A DNA stretch of 64,000 bases from JALYXI01 sp963795835. GTDB lineage: Bacteria; Acidobacteriota; Terriglobia; Bryobacterales; Bryobacteraceae. A program made the position numbers and the translations under genes. The number at the start of each line of letters is the position of its first letter. Positions within the stretch are counted from its first letter, which is position 1. The notes under the pieces are model-generated. The model made no database searches. It saw nothing but the letters and a program-made list of their open reading frames with translations, and was not told the origin of the DNA. Below, one piece after another: positions 46,311 to 55,157 of the stretch. Location of the stretch: the NCBI GenBank assembly GCA_963795835.1, contig CAWCJC010000006.1, positions 434,001 through 498,000 on the forward strand. Direction: 5' to 3'.

Positions 46311-46524
46311 TCTTAGCTCGGAATGAGGCCTCGCGGCAGCATTACGACTGAGCAACGAAACGGGATCTAGAGCCAGCCGCTCGAACATGAGTGAGGCGAG
46401 TAGAAGAGCGCGGCAACAAAGCGGTGGGTTTGGCTTTCAGAATCCTTGTTCTCCGCCGATCTGCTTCCCAGTTCGCCACCCGACAATTTCTGCAAGTATT
46501 GAAAGTGATTAGCAGGTCTGGGCA

Positions 46525-47298
46525 ATGCGAATCGCCACTTTCAACATCAACAACATCAACAAGCGCCTGGCGAACTTACTAGCTTGGCTTCTGAAAACCA
46601 AACCAGATGTTGTGTGCCTTCAGGAACTCAAGGCCGAACAAGGTGCGTTCCCGGCTTCCGCGCTCGAAGTGCAGGGCTATAAGTCTGTTTGGCAGGGTGA
46701 GCGCTCCTGGAATGGCGTGGCCATTCTTGCGCGTGATACAGAGCCGGTGCTCACACGCTCAATCTTGCCTGGAGATCCCCAAGACAAGCAGTCTCGCTAC
46801 ATTGAAGCAGCGGTGAACGGCGTGTTGATCGCGTCCTTGTATCTTCCAAATGGCAACCCGCAGCCAGGTCCTAAGTTCGCCTACAAGCTGGCATGGTTCG
46901 AAAGGCTGATTGCGCATGGAGCTGAGCTCACTAACTCTGGCGCGCCTGTCGTTCTGGCAGGCGACTACAACGTAGTGCCGAAAGCGCAAGACATATACCC
47001 AACGCGGTCCTTAGATGACAACGCGCTGATTCAGCCTCAGAGCCGTGAAGCATTCGATCGGTTGCTGTCTCAGGGTTGGACCGATGCTCTGCGGAAACTG
47101 CAACCCGAGGGACCTCTCTGGACGTTTTGGGATTACAAACGGGAGCGATGGCCAGCAGATAAAGGCATGCGCCTTGATCACCTTCTTATTTCGCCAAGTC
47201 TTTCCGTGCGACTTGTGGACGGCGGAGTGGACCGATGGGTCCGGGGCGAAGAAAACGCGAGTGATCACGCACCGGCTTGGATATCGCTGGACATCTGA
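46525..47298 (+). CDS. xthA: Exodeoxyribonuclease III
   Basis: AP endonuclease/3'-exonuclease for base excision repair, cytoplasmic. 257 residues. EEP-family motifs: TFNINNINKRL, CLQELKAE (metal Glu), WNGVAILAR, AGDYNVVPKAQD, WTFWDYKR, MRLDHLLIS, SDHAPAW with the catalytic Asp-His. Standalone at the end of the accessory island. Confidence 0.95.
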   Translation: MRIATFNINNINKRLANLLAWLLKTKPDVVCLQELKAEQGAFPASALEVQGYKSVWQGERSWNGVAILARDTEPVLTRSILPGDPQDKQSRYIEAAVNGVLIASLYLPNGNPQPGPKFAYKLAWFERLIAHGAELTNSGAPVVLAGDYNVVPKAQDIYPTRSLDDNALIQPQSREAFDRLLSQGWTDALRKLQPEGPLWTFWDYKRERWPADKGMRLDHLLISPSLSVRLVDGGVDRWVRGEENASDHAPAWISLDI

Positions 47299-47471
47299 CC
47301 TGGTGTAAGCTGCGAGGAACTCGATACCTACTATGTGTGGGTGTCCGGTACAGCAATCAGCTTCGTCGCGCTTCGAGAGTTTACGAAGCCTTAACTCGAA
47401 TGGTGTAACAACCAGGTGGGGCAAACCGTTCCTCTTATTGAGTGAACAACAGTAACTCATGGAGAAACGTG

Positions 47472-47846
47472 ATGACAAATAGATTGTATTTCTTTCCCGG
47501 CCTTTGCTTAGCGGCGATGCTTGGCGTGGCCTCAGCATCTGCCCAGATCAGTACCACTTTGGGGGTGATGCTCCCGCAGAAAGTTACCGTCAGCGGCAGA
47601 GAACTTCCAGCGGGGGAATACCGCATTCAAGAATTGAGTGGTTCGCGGGCCACCAAAGTATTACTGTTTCGGTCCGAATCCGGCGACAACATTAGTGTGC
47701 TTGCCGAGCCCATCACAAAGGCGCAACAAACGGTGGCTTCAGAAAGTTCTGTTACTCTCCGCCACGTAGGGGCCTATTTGAAGTTGGATGAAGTTTGGCT
47801 TGCCGGCAGCGAAGTAGGGTATCGTATTCTTTCTTCAGGAAAGTAA
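47472..47846 (+). CDS. Small exported protein of unknown function
   Basis: 124 residues from ATG 47472 (GGAGA eight bases upstream). Signal peptide TNRLYFFPGLCLAAMLGVASASA, then a compact beta-rich domain (VMLPQKVTVSGRELPAGEYRIQEL, VLLFRSESGDNISVLAEPI, KLDEVWLAG). The pattern ELPAGEYRI recurs in many Acidobacteria exported proteins I recall; no function is known. Confidence 0.75.
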   Translation: MTNRLYFFPGLCLAAMLGVASASAQISTTLGVMLPQKVTVSGRELPAGEYRIQELSGSRATKVLLFRSESGDNISVLAEPITKAQQTVASESSVTLRHVGAYLKLDEVWLAGSEVGYRILSSGK

Positions 47847-47883
47847 AAGATCCTCACACCGCCGCAAGGGGATTGAAAACCAT

Positions 47884-48066
47884 TCACCTTTGCAGAGCAT
47901 TCAGCTTCTGTAGGATGCGTGCGTAGCGCCGACCATACTCCAGTAGCTCCGGGTCATGTCCGCCGCTCTTTTCGTTGGCCTGCCGGAGGTGGACCAGTGC
48001 TCTTTCGACAGCGCTAATCAGCAACGCCACATCTTCAGGTTCAAAGACTGGTAGCTCGGTGTTCAT
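47884..48066 (-). CDS. Small hypothetical protein
   Basis: 60 residues from ATG 48066 (longer frame to 48126 has a less natural start). Acidic N-terminus, then a helix (DVALLISAVERALVHLRQANEK) and a second helix (LLEYGRRYARILQKLNAL). No signal or membrane segment. Not recognised. 73 bases downstream of the BrkB-like gene on the same strand. Confidence 0.55.
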   Translation of the reverse strand: MNTELPVFEPEDVALLISAVERALVHLRQANEKSGGHDPELLEYGRRYARILQKLNALQR

Positions 48067-48138
48067 GGTGTCCCCATATTGTAAAGCCCATGTGACAGGT
48101 GTAGAAAGGACGGCACACTTGGTCACGTGGGCTATGTC

Positions 48139-49020
48139 TTAGGCGGCGCTCGGCACACTCTTCACGTCGGCGTTGACGTCATGCCGCTTTGAGAGCATAT
48201 GCGTAAACTCAGCACCAAAAAAGAAGATCTGGGCCGAGTAGTAAACCCACACGATTACCACAATCAGCGACCCCGCCGCGCCGTAAGCCGACCCCACCCC
48301 CGCTTTGCCCAGATACAACCCGATCAGAGACTTTCCCAGGGTGAAGAAGAACGCCGTGGCTAGCCCTCCGTACAGAACGTCTCGCCAAGGCGTTCTGGTC
48401 TCCGGCACAAATCGAAAGATCACGGCAAACAGACCCGCGATCCCCAGAAAGGAAATCAGCAAATTCAAAGCGGTAAGCACGAACTCCGGCAATGGCAGCA
48501 AGCCCCCGGCGAACTTCCCCACCGCCGCTAACCCTGCGCTGAGCACCAGCGAAACCATCAGCAGAAAGCCAATGGAAAGCACCATACCGAACGAAAAGAA
48601 TCTCTGCCGGATCATCCCCATGAGACCGGCTGTGGCCGCTGGTTTCGCTTCCCAGATCTTGTTTAATGCGGAACGCAATTCCCCGAAGACACCCGATGCG
48701 CCAAAGAACAAAGTGATGATCGCGACGACGGAAGCCGTGATCCCCGAGGAGGGTTTCTGAGCATGCTGCAACATCTGCTCTACCGCCTGGCCCCCTTCGG
48801 CGCCGATCATTCCCTGTACTTGTCCAATGATCTGGGATTGCGCGTTGGTTTTGCCAAATGCCAGAGCCACAATGGCAACGGTAAGAATGACCAGCGGCGA
48901 CAACGAAAGAATGGTGTAGAAAGCCAGCGATGCACCCAACCGCGGCGCTTCGTGAGCGTCCCAACACTTGTAGGTATCGACCATCAACTTCCGAAAGTTC
49001 TGCCAGTTCATATCGACCAT
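48139..49020 (-). CDS. YihY/BrkB-family inner-membrane protein
   Basis: 293 residues, about six helices. Family signature W-x-x-H-x-x-x-R-LGASLAFYTILSLSPLVIL near the N-terminus; FFGASGVFGELRSALNKIWE; YYSAQIFFFGAEFTHML near the end. Start at 49020 or 49011. Widespread family of unclear role, not an RNase despite older naming. Region 49021-49237 upstream contains no gene. Confidence 0.93.
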   Translation of the reverse strand: MVDMNWQNFRKLMVDTYKCWDAHEAPRLGASLAFYTILSLSPLVILTVAIVALAFGKTNAQSQIIGQVQGMIGAEGGQAVEQMLQHAQKPSSGITASVVAIITLFFGASGVFGELRSALNKIWEAKPAATAGLMGMIRQRFFSFGMVLSIGFLLMVSLVLSAGLAAVGKFAGGLLPLPEFVLTALNLLISFLGIAGLFAVIFRFVPETRTPWRDVLYGGLATAFFFTLGKSLIGLYLGKAGVGSAYGAAGSLIVVIVWVYYSAQIFFFGAEFTHMLSKRHDVNADVKSVPSAA

Positions 49021-49237
49021 CTTGAGCTATCCGCGAAATAGGGGGTAAGAAGATTCGTACACTCCCACCAAATCTGAGCCTTAGTTGGCGATCCCGAGCC
49101 TAGTGGTCCGCGTGCCAGAAACGACATCACCTCAAGAGACGCGCCAACCGATGGCTCTCAATAGCTGACCGATTGGCGGGAGCGAATTCGCCGCAAACGT
49201 AGCGAAACGCTGTCGGCGTGAGGTTAGAATAGACCGC

Positions 49238-50362
49238 ATGTTCGGCTTAATGAGAGGCGCAAATCGGGTGGCATATTGCGGGACGTGCAAAACCATGGGC
49301 GCCATCTATGGGCATCCCTCACGCGTGCTGTTGAACCACGATACGGTGTTTCTTGCCGAAGTTCTCCAGTGGCTCTCCGGGGAGCAGCAAGGGTGTTGGG
49401 AGTATCGCTCCTTCAATTGCTTGACTACGCCGCGCGAAGCAGATATTTTGCCGGTGCTGGATTTCGTTGCAGCGGCAAACGTGATCCTGGTTCACTTCCG
49501 AATCATTGATCATTATTCGGATTCAAAGCAACGATTCTGGCTTGGACTGCAGCGGCTGCTGTCACCCACTTACCGGCGTGCTTTAGGTCGTCTTAGTAAA
49601 TGGAATTTTCCCATTGATGACTTGACGCGAATCTTGTCCGCACAAAGCAGGTTGGAGGCGGCCGCGCAATCGTTACATCATGTTGCAGAGCCGACGGCAA
49701 CTGCGACTGCAATGTTTTTCGCCCACGGAGCGCGTGTAGCCGGGCGTGGCGATGCAGCAGAACAGATGTACCGCGTGGGGCACCACTTCGGATTTCTGGT
49801 CTATACCCTGGACGCTTATGAAGACCGCAACGCGGACGCGCGAAGTGGGGACTTCAACGTCTTATTGAAATTTCCGGAAATCGATGGAAAAGTTCAAATT
49901 CTGCAGTTGCTCAACCAACTGGAACTTGAACTTCCGCCTCACTTAGCTGTGCGGCTGCGGACTAATGTGGAGGAGCGGATGGGACTTCGCCCGCGAGTTC
50001 TTCAACAGAGGTGCCGCGCTAGCAGGAAAGACCGATGGCGGAACGCGCTGGATTTCGCGCGCACTTTACGCGATCGGGAACCCGCGGGCGTTATCAAAGG
50101 GTCGTTGGTATTTGCCAGCACGGCTCTGATGGCCTTCCTGGTCCCGCATCACGTGCGCGGAGCCGAGTCCTGGAGGCATTGTATGGGGCTGAGCATGAAT
50201 CTGATGGCGGTGGCCGCAGTCTTCGCCTCGTCACCTGGTGTCCCGCCGTCAGTTACGACGGACGGGAAGACGCCACGGCAAAACTCCTCCTGGTGCGGTG
50301 GTTGCAGCGGCTGCGATTGCGATGACTGCGACTGCCCCTGCGATAGCTGTGATTGCTCCTAG
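49238..50362 (+). CDS. DUF5685-like protein with Cys-rich C-terminal tail
   Basis: 374 residues, all-helical look. N-terminal MFGLMRG and YCGTCKTMG resemble DUF5685. The middle (VILVHFRIIDHYSD, GHHFGFLVYTLDAYEDRNAD) carries acidic helix residues reminiscent of terpene-synthase-like metal sites, which is only a resemblance. The last 22 residues (from about 352) hold nine Cys interleaved with Asp/Gly: a metal-binding tail. One or two hydrophobic helices precede it (SLVFASTALMAFLVP). Function unknown. Confidence 0.65.
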   Translation: MFGLMRGANRVAYCGTCKTMGAIYGHPSRVLLNHDTVFLAEVLQWLSGEQQGCWEYRSFNCLTTPREADILPVLDFVAAANVILVHFRIIDHYSDSKQRFWLGLQRLLSPTYRRALGRLSKWNFPIDDLTRILSAQSRLEAAAQSLHHVAEPTATATAMFFAHGARVAGRGDAAEQMYRVGHHFGFLVYTLDAYEDRNADARSGDFNVLLKFPEIDGKVQILQLLNQLELELPPHLAVRLRTNVEERMGLRPRVLQQRCRASRKDRWRNALDFARTLRDREPAGVIKGSLVFASTALMAFLVPHHVRGAESWRHCMGLSMNLMAVAAVFASSPGVPPSVTTDGKTPRQNSSWCGGCSGCDCDDCDCPCDSCDCS

Positions 50363-50428
50363 TTAAGATGTGAGTAAGTAAGTCAGGCAGTAGAGCGAGC
50401 CTAATTTTCCGCATCTGATTGCCCCGCT

Positions 50429-50860
50429 TTACTGGCCCAACTCATGACACGTATTGCAAGCAACCAGGGCCTTATTACTCTTATGGCAGTCGACGCACCA
50501 TTTCATCTTTACCGGCTGCTGGGCAACCACCGCGTCCTGCAGCGCAACATCACCATGGCAAGTTTTGCACTCTACGTTTGCCGCAGCATGTTTGGCGTGG
50601 CTAAAGAACACGAAGTCAGGCACTTCATAAACTCGAAGCAGGGGTATGGTTCTTGCAGGCATATCCACGTGGCATGCCTGGCACTGTTTCAGCGTTGGGA
50701 AGCTTGCCAGATCGCCACTGACAGCAGTTTGATGGCATGATACGCACTTCAACTTCAATGGTGCGTGCTTTCTATGATTGAACGGCTCCGGTGCCGCTGC
50801 GCCGTGCAATGTTACGGCAAGGAGTAGGCCACCAAGGAATCCGAGTATGTTGTGTTGTAT
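50429..50860 (-). CDS. Pentaheme c-type cytochrome, probable ATA start
   Basis: About 143 residues with five CxxCH heme sites (CVSCH, CQACH, CKTCH, CVDCH, CNTCH) and His-rich NHRKH and SHAKH axial ligands, cytochrome c7/c3-like. The only in-frame canonical codon is TTG 50809, which would leave no signal peptide. Upstream in frame is QHNILGFLGGLLLAVTLHGAAA, a good Sec signal, preceded by ATA 50860 with a perfect AGGAGG (50867-50872) six bases before. The 5' end overlaps the PQQ dehydrogenase 3' end out of frame. Likely electron acceptor of that dehydrogenase. Confidence 0.8.
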   Translation of the reverse strand: MQHNILGFLGGLLLAVTLHGAAAPEPFNHRKHAPLKLKCVSCHQTAVSGDLASFPTLKQCQACHVDMPARTIPLLRVYEVPDFVFFSHAKHAAANVECKTCHGDVALQDAVVAQQPVKMKWCVDCHKSNKALVACNTCHELGQ

Positions 50861-52671
50861 TTGTTACCTCCTCCCGCGGCGATCACGATGTACTGCTTCT
50901 TTGTTGTCTTGGACATGAAAGTCATTGGCGTGGCATGCGCGCTTGCGGGCAAGCGAACCGTCCATAACTCTTTTCCCGTGTCCTTATCGAACGCGCGAAA
51001 CCGGCTGTCATTGGTTGCCCCAATGAATACCAAACCGCCTGCCGTTACTATGGAGCCGCCGAGATTCGAAGTTCCTGTGGGAGGCAATTTCTTGTTGAGC
51101 AACTCATCTACAACGCCAAGAACACTGCGCCACCGGAATTCGCCGGTGTCGAGGTTGATCGCCGTGAGATTTCCCCACGGTGGTTTCTGGCATGGATACT
51201 GGTTGGTATCCCAAAAGCGGGAAGCGCCAAGCCCCCGTGTCCTATAGGGCAGCTTCGATGTTTCCGGCATCTTCACCATCTTGAAGATCATGCCGACATC
51301 CATGGAGTTGACATAGAGCGTGTGCGTCTCCGGATCGTAAGACGCGCCGCCCCAATTTGCCCCGCCATTGGTACCCGGAAAGAGCACTGTGGGTTTCAAG
51401 CCGATGGGTGTGAAGAGCGTTCCGAAGTTCGCGCCTTCAATCAATTTGGCGCAATAGGCGCGTGACTCCGGCGTCACATCGGTCAGGTCTTCCGCGCGAA
51501 AACTCTGACGGGTGAACGGGGCGGGTTTCACGGGAAATGGCTGGGTGGGATAGGCCGATTCTCCAGGAACATCGCTGGCCGGAACCGGCTTTTCCACGAT
51601 GTCAAACAGCGGCTTCCCGGTGGTGCGCTCGAAGACGAAGGTGAAGCCTGTCTTTGTCACTTGAGCGACGGCGTCGATCATCTTTCCGTCCCGTTTCACG
51701 GTGACCAGTGTCGGTTGCGCGGGAAGATCGTAATCCCACAAATTATGGTGGACCGTTTGGAAATGCCATATCCGTTTGCCGGTGAGCGCATCAACCGCGA
51801 CCAGAGAATCACCGAAGAGCCCGGCACCTTTGCGGTCTCCGCCATAGAAGTCGTACGAAGGCGAAGTGAGCGGCAGAAAGGCGATTCCCCGTTCCGTATC
51901 GATGGTGGGAATGGACCAGAGATTTGCACCGCCGCGGCCCTTTGAAGACCCACCCTCCCAGGTATCGCCGCCGAACTCGCCCGGTTGGGCCACAGTATGA
52001 AAGCGCCAGATGAGTTTACCTGTCTTGGCGTCGAAGGCCCGAACGTCTCCGTTCGGGCCGAGCGGATCGGAGTCCGGAACAATCGAACCGCAGATCACCA
52101 CATTCTTGTAAATGGCCGGGGGAGAGGTCATGCCGTATCCCCGGTCGGAACTCACCTTTGCGCTGGAATCAACCATGCCTTCGCGCAGGTTGATGAACCC
52201 GCCCGTGCCGAAACTGTCGATCGGCTTACCCGTGCCCGCGTCGATGCCCCACAGTTGGCCATCGAGCGTTCCGTAAAACAGCCGCTTTTGGGTGCCATCG
52301 GTCCAGAACGCCGCGCCTCGGCTCGTAAAGAGCATTTGAGGTTTCGTCTTATCCAGCTTCGGATCAAATGCCCAGAGTTCCTTGCCGGTTTCGGGCTCCA
52401 GCGCAATCAGGCGGTCAAAGGACGTAACTAAGTAAAGAACGCCATCGATCATCAGTGGTGTGGATTCAAAGGCGCTCTTTACCGGAAACTCGGTACCGTC
52501 GCTCAAGTCCGTTGTGTGATAAGTCCAGGCGGGCTTCAGCTGCGATACGTTACCGCGATTGATTTGCTTCAGAGAGGAATAGCGGGTGCCGCCCGCGTCT
52601 CCCCCGTAAACGGGCCATTCCTGGGCGGCCGCCGGCGCCGCCAATGTGAGTAAAAGGAGAAATCGATTCAT
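50812..52671 (-). CDS. PQQ-dependent alcohol/sugar dehydrogenase, exported
   Basis: 619 residues. Signal peptide NRFLLLLTLAAPAAA, then eight-bladed propeller repeats: WPVYGGDAGGTRYSSL, LIALEPETGKELWAFDP, RAFDAKTGKLIWRFHTV, VHHNLWDYDLPAQPTL, GGANWGG, IGATNDSRFRAFDKDTGKELW. These are the PQQ-DH (glucose/quinate/alcohol) signatures. No heme-binding CxxCH of its own, so electrons probably pass to the cytochrome encoded downstream. Start overlaps the previous stop (ATGA). Confidence 0.94.
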   Translation of the reverse strand: MNRFLLLLTLAAPAAAQEWPVYGGDAGGTRYSSLKQINRGNVSQLKPAWTYHTTDLSDGTEFPVKSAFESTPLMIDGVLYLVTSFDRLIALEPETGKELWAFDPKLDKTKPQMLFTSRGAAFWTDGTQKRLFYGTLDGQLWGIDAGTGKPIDSFGTGGFINLREGMVDSSAKVSSDRGYGMTSPPAIYKNVVICGSIVPDSDPLGPNGDVRAFDAKTGKLIWRFHTVAQPGEFGGDTWEGGSSKGRGGANLWSIPTIDTERGIAFLPLTSPSYDFYGGDRKGAGLFGDSLVAVDALTGKRIWHFQTVHHNLWDYDLPAQPTLVTVKRDGKMIDAVAQVTKTGFTFVFERTTGKPLFDIVEKPVPASDVPGESAYPTQPFPVKPAPFTRQSFRAEDLTDVTPESRAYCAKLIEGANFGTLFTPIGLKPTVLFPGTNGGANWGGASYDPETHTLYVNSMDVGMIFKMVKMPETSKLPYRTRGLGASRFWDTNQYPCQKPPWGNLTAINLDTGEFRWRSVLGVVDELLNKKLPPTGTSNLGGSIVTAGGLVFIGATNDSRFRAFDKDTGKELWTVRLPASAHATPMTFMSKTTKKQYIVIAAGGGNKYNTTYSDSLVAYSLP

Positions 52672-54902
52672 TTCAGATGCACCGGTTGAGTAAATGCTCC
52701 GTTACCGGCGGAATCCCAAATTGCGAAACGAACCCATTTCTTGCCCGCGGCATCGAAGGCTAGACGGAACTTCTGGGAACTAAAGGGCGCTTTGTCGGAC
52801 AGGCTGATCACCTGGCGATTGACGGTATTGCCATCGCTCCAGACTAACTCCGCAAATTCCGGAGGAAACGTCCATTCGGCTTCGGCGGTGTAAGTGCGTT
52901 TCGCGCCGGAACCCTCGATCCCGGAACTGCGGATCAAAACCTCGCCGCTGGTTACAAAGTAATTCCCCGCCCGCATGGCGTCAAGCACGGGCGTCCAACC
53001 CTCGTCGAACTTCGGGACGCGGTCTAGCTTTACATAGTTGACGACTAATTGGGGATAGGTCTCATCATCGGGATACTTCATGTAAGTGTCGCCCTCCGCG
53101 ATCATATACTTCGGACCCGCCCAGTTATTCATATCGTCGAGAAGGCCTAAGCAGCGGACCTCGCAGAGGCGCTTTTGAGACAGATCCACCGGTAGCGACT
53201 GAAAGGATCCGCCAAGAAACCGGTCGCTTCTGAAGAAGTTCGTTTCTCGCGTCGCATCCGGGTATCCCGCAGAACCTTTGGTCCTTGGATGCGTCTGCCA
53301 CACCAGTCCATGCTCCCGGTTTAGCAAGTCCAATTCATGCTCGGCGGTGGAAGTGTGGAACACCTTCCCGTAAGGCGCCAGGCTCTCCTCAAAAGGTTGG
53401 CCGACGGGAGCTTTAGCCGGTTCTTTCAGATGGCTGAAATAGAGAGGCTTCGGGAACACGAACATATAATGACCGCCAAAATTGGCGTCGGGCTCTTCTC
53501 CGGGTATCAGGAGCATATCGCGATCTGAAAATCGCCGGCACCCTTCGAAATAGACCTGCTGCTCGTCAAAACGAAGTTTGCCGGTGTCGGTGGCGTGAGA
53601 ATCGCCGTGAAAGTCCGCCAGGATGGCCATGTTGATTCCCAAAGATCGAAAGGTGGGCAACCACGTTGGCTCCTGATCCATGTTTCCGGCATCGGTAAGC
53701 TGCTCGTTGAAGTGGAAGTGAAAATGGCTGACTAAGACCTTGTAACCGGGCAGCGGTTTGTAGACATCGTCATGGGTGAACGCCATCACATGCTGCTGAG
53801 TTGCCGCGCTATCTTCCGGACTCAGATAAAAATAAACGGCCATGCGCTGCATGGTGCCGGGAGGAGCGTTATAAAGCGCGAAGTTATTCAGGTCACCCCG
53901 GGCTTCGCCCACGCGGCGGTTCCACACCTCATCAGAATCTCCCCAGGGCTTCGCGCCAATCTCGCGATCCGGCTGGCGCGCCCCGATCGAGAACGTATCG
54001 CCGGCGTCTTTTCGATAGTAGACGTAGCCAAGATTGGTTTCCACTTCGCGCGACCAGAAGAACTTATGCGATGGCGGAAAAAACGCAAGCGAACCGCCAT
54101 TGGTTTCCAGAATCCCCAGCCGGTTGCGGGCCTTCAAACCAACGGGCTGCTGATTGACCCCGCCGCCAAAGGCATAGTGTTGCCAACCGCGTGCCGTGTC
54201 CCGCCAGACGACCCTCCTGTCATCGCTGATTCCAAATCCCTTCAATCCGGCGACGTACTTGTACGCTACCGAGGGCTCGCTGGTCTTTGCGATAGCTTCC
54301 TGCCGCAAAAGATTGGAACCGCGATATACGGTGTATTGAAGCGCGCCGGAAAAGACCCCGGCCTGAAACCCGGGGAAGGTAACCTCAATTCTTGCGCCAT
54401 CCGTTTTGGCCTGACAGCCGGTCAAGTTGTACGTTGCCCAGCTCTTCCGGATCTCTTCGGGCTTTCGAGGCAGACCGAGGTTGGTTCCTTTCCGCCCCGG
54501 AACCATGAGCGGCGAATCCCAGAACGCATTCCACTTTTCCCGCTCCACCACTTCGGGCGTGAGTTCCACCTTCAGGTCTCGTAGGGGCGCCATCTGCTGT
54601 TCTGACAGCCGTCGGACGCCGCTGGTGATCTCAAATTCCGGGGTCAGATTCTGGCCCAGAACAGTCCAGTTGCCGCCGTTCTTGCGCGCCGCCAGTTCCT
54701 GAACCACTGGCTGGCCAGCATGGATAGACAGTTGAGCGCGCAATTGCTCCTGCCTTTCTCCCTGCCACGTCAGTTCCAGCGATCCTGCCCGCAACTGCGC
54801 CTTCAGACCATCCTGCGCTTTGTAGCCGGACATGTCGCAACTGAACTCCTGACCGCTTGCGCAGCCGATGGCAAGTGCCGTTAAGAAAAGTGCTTTCATC
54901 AT
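52668..54902 (-). CDS. Exported protein with PHP/CehA-like metallohydrolase region
   Basis: 744 residues from ATG 54902 (AAAGG upstream; ATG 54899 alternative). Signal peptide MMKALFLTALAIGCASG. Residues about 40-400 form a beta-rich region. About 410-640 contains His/Asp motifs of a PHP-type metal site: SHFHFHFNEQ, NMAILADFHGDSHATD, LLIPGEEPDANFGGHY, WQTHPRTKGS, YFVTSGEVLI. The C-terminal domain is FN3-like. Upstream bases to 55118 are open in frame but look non-coding. First gene of the PQQ dehydrogenase operon. Enzymatic role inferred. Confidence 0.7.
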   Translation of the reverse strand: MMKALFLTALAIGCASGQEFSCDMSGYKAQDGLKAQLRAGSLELTWQGERQEQLRAQLSIHAGQPVVQELAARKNGGNWTVLGQNLTPEFEITSGVRRLSEQQMAPLRDLKVELTPEVVEREKWNAFWDSPLMVPGRKGTNLGLPRKPEEIRKSWATYNLTGCQAKTDGARIEVTFPGFQAGVFSGALQYTVYRGSNLLRQEAIAKTSEPSVAYKYVAGLKGFGISDDRRVVWRDTARGWQHYAFGGGVNQQPVGLKARNRLGILETNGGSLAFFPPSHKFFWSREVETNLGYVYYRKDAGDTFSIGARQPDREIGAKPWGDSDEVWNRRVGEARGDLNNFALYNAPPGTMQRMAVYFYLSPEDSAATQQHVMAFTHDDVYKPLPGYKVLVSHFHFHFNEQLTDAGNMDQEPTWLPTFRSLGINMAILADFHGDSHATDTGKLRFDEQQVYFEGCRRFSDRDMLLIPGEEPDANFGGHYMFVFPKPLYFSHLKEPAKAPVGQPFEESLAPYGKVFHTSTAEHELDLLNREHGLVWQTHPRTKGSAGYPDATRETNFFRSDRFLGGSFQSLPVDLSQKRLCEVRCLGLLDDMNNWAGPKYMIAEGDTYMKYPDDETYPQLVVNYVKLDRVPKFDEGWTPVLDAMRAGNYFVTSGEVLIRSSGIEGSGAKRTYTAEAEWTFPPEFAELVWSDGNTVNRQVISLSDKAPFSSQKFRLAFDAAGKKWVRFAIWDSAGNGAFTQPVHLK

Positions 54903-55157
54903 ATTTGCCTTTCTGCCGCCAGCCGAGACTCGAGTTTGCAGCATTTGAAAATAGGAGCTGCCGATATTTTCATTTTGAAGTGTAACTCCTGTGAACTGCG
55001 GGTAAGTTGCCCGCAATTGTGAAGCGGCAATCGTTGAGCCGTTCAAGGTGGTGCCCGCACCGCGGAGAGTTCCGGCTGCTTCTGGCCGGTACCGGACCGC
55101 TAGCCGTCTCAGCTTCACTAAAGTTTTAAGCGCACGGGCCGATAAGGATCTAGACAG

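Noticed and set aside
46311..46524. Possible tRNA or small RNA between tetR and xthA
   Set aside because: No cloverleaf, TTC loop or terminator visible; nothing supportable.
54903..55157. Open frame upstream of the PHP-like gene (to 55118)
   Set aside because: Sequence before ATG 54902 lacks signal-peptide or domain character, while the later start has a good leader and ribosome site; treated as a 255-base divergent promoter region with nothing further recognised.
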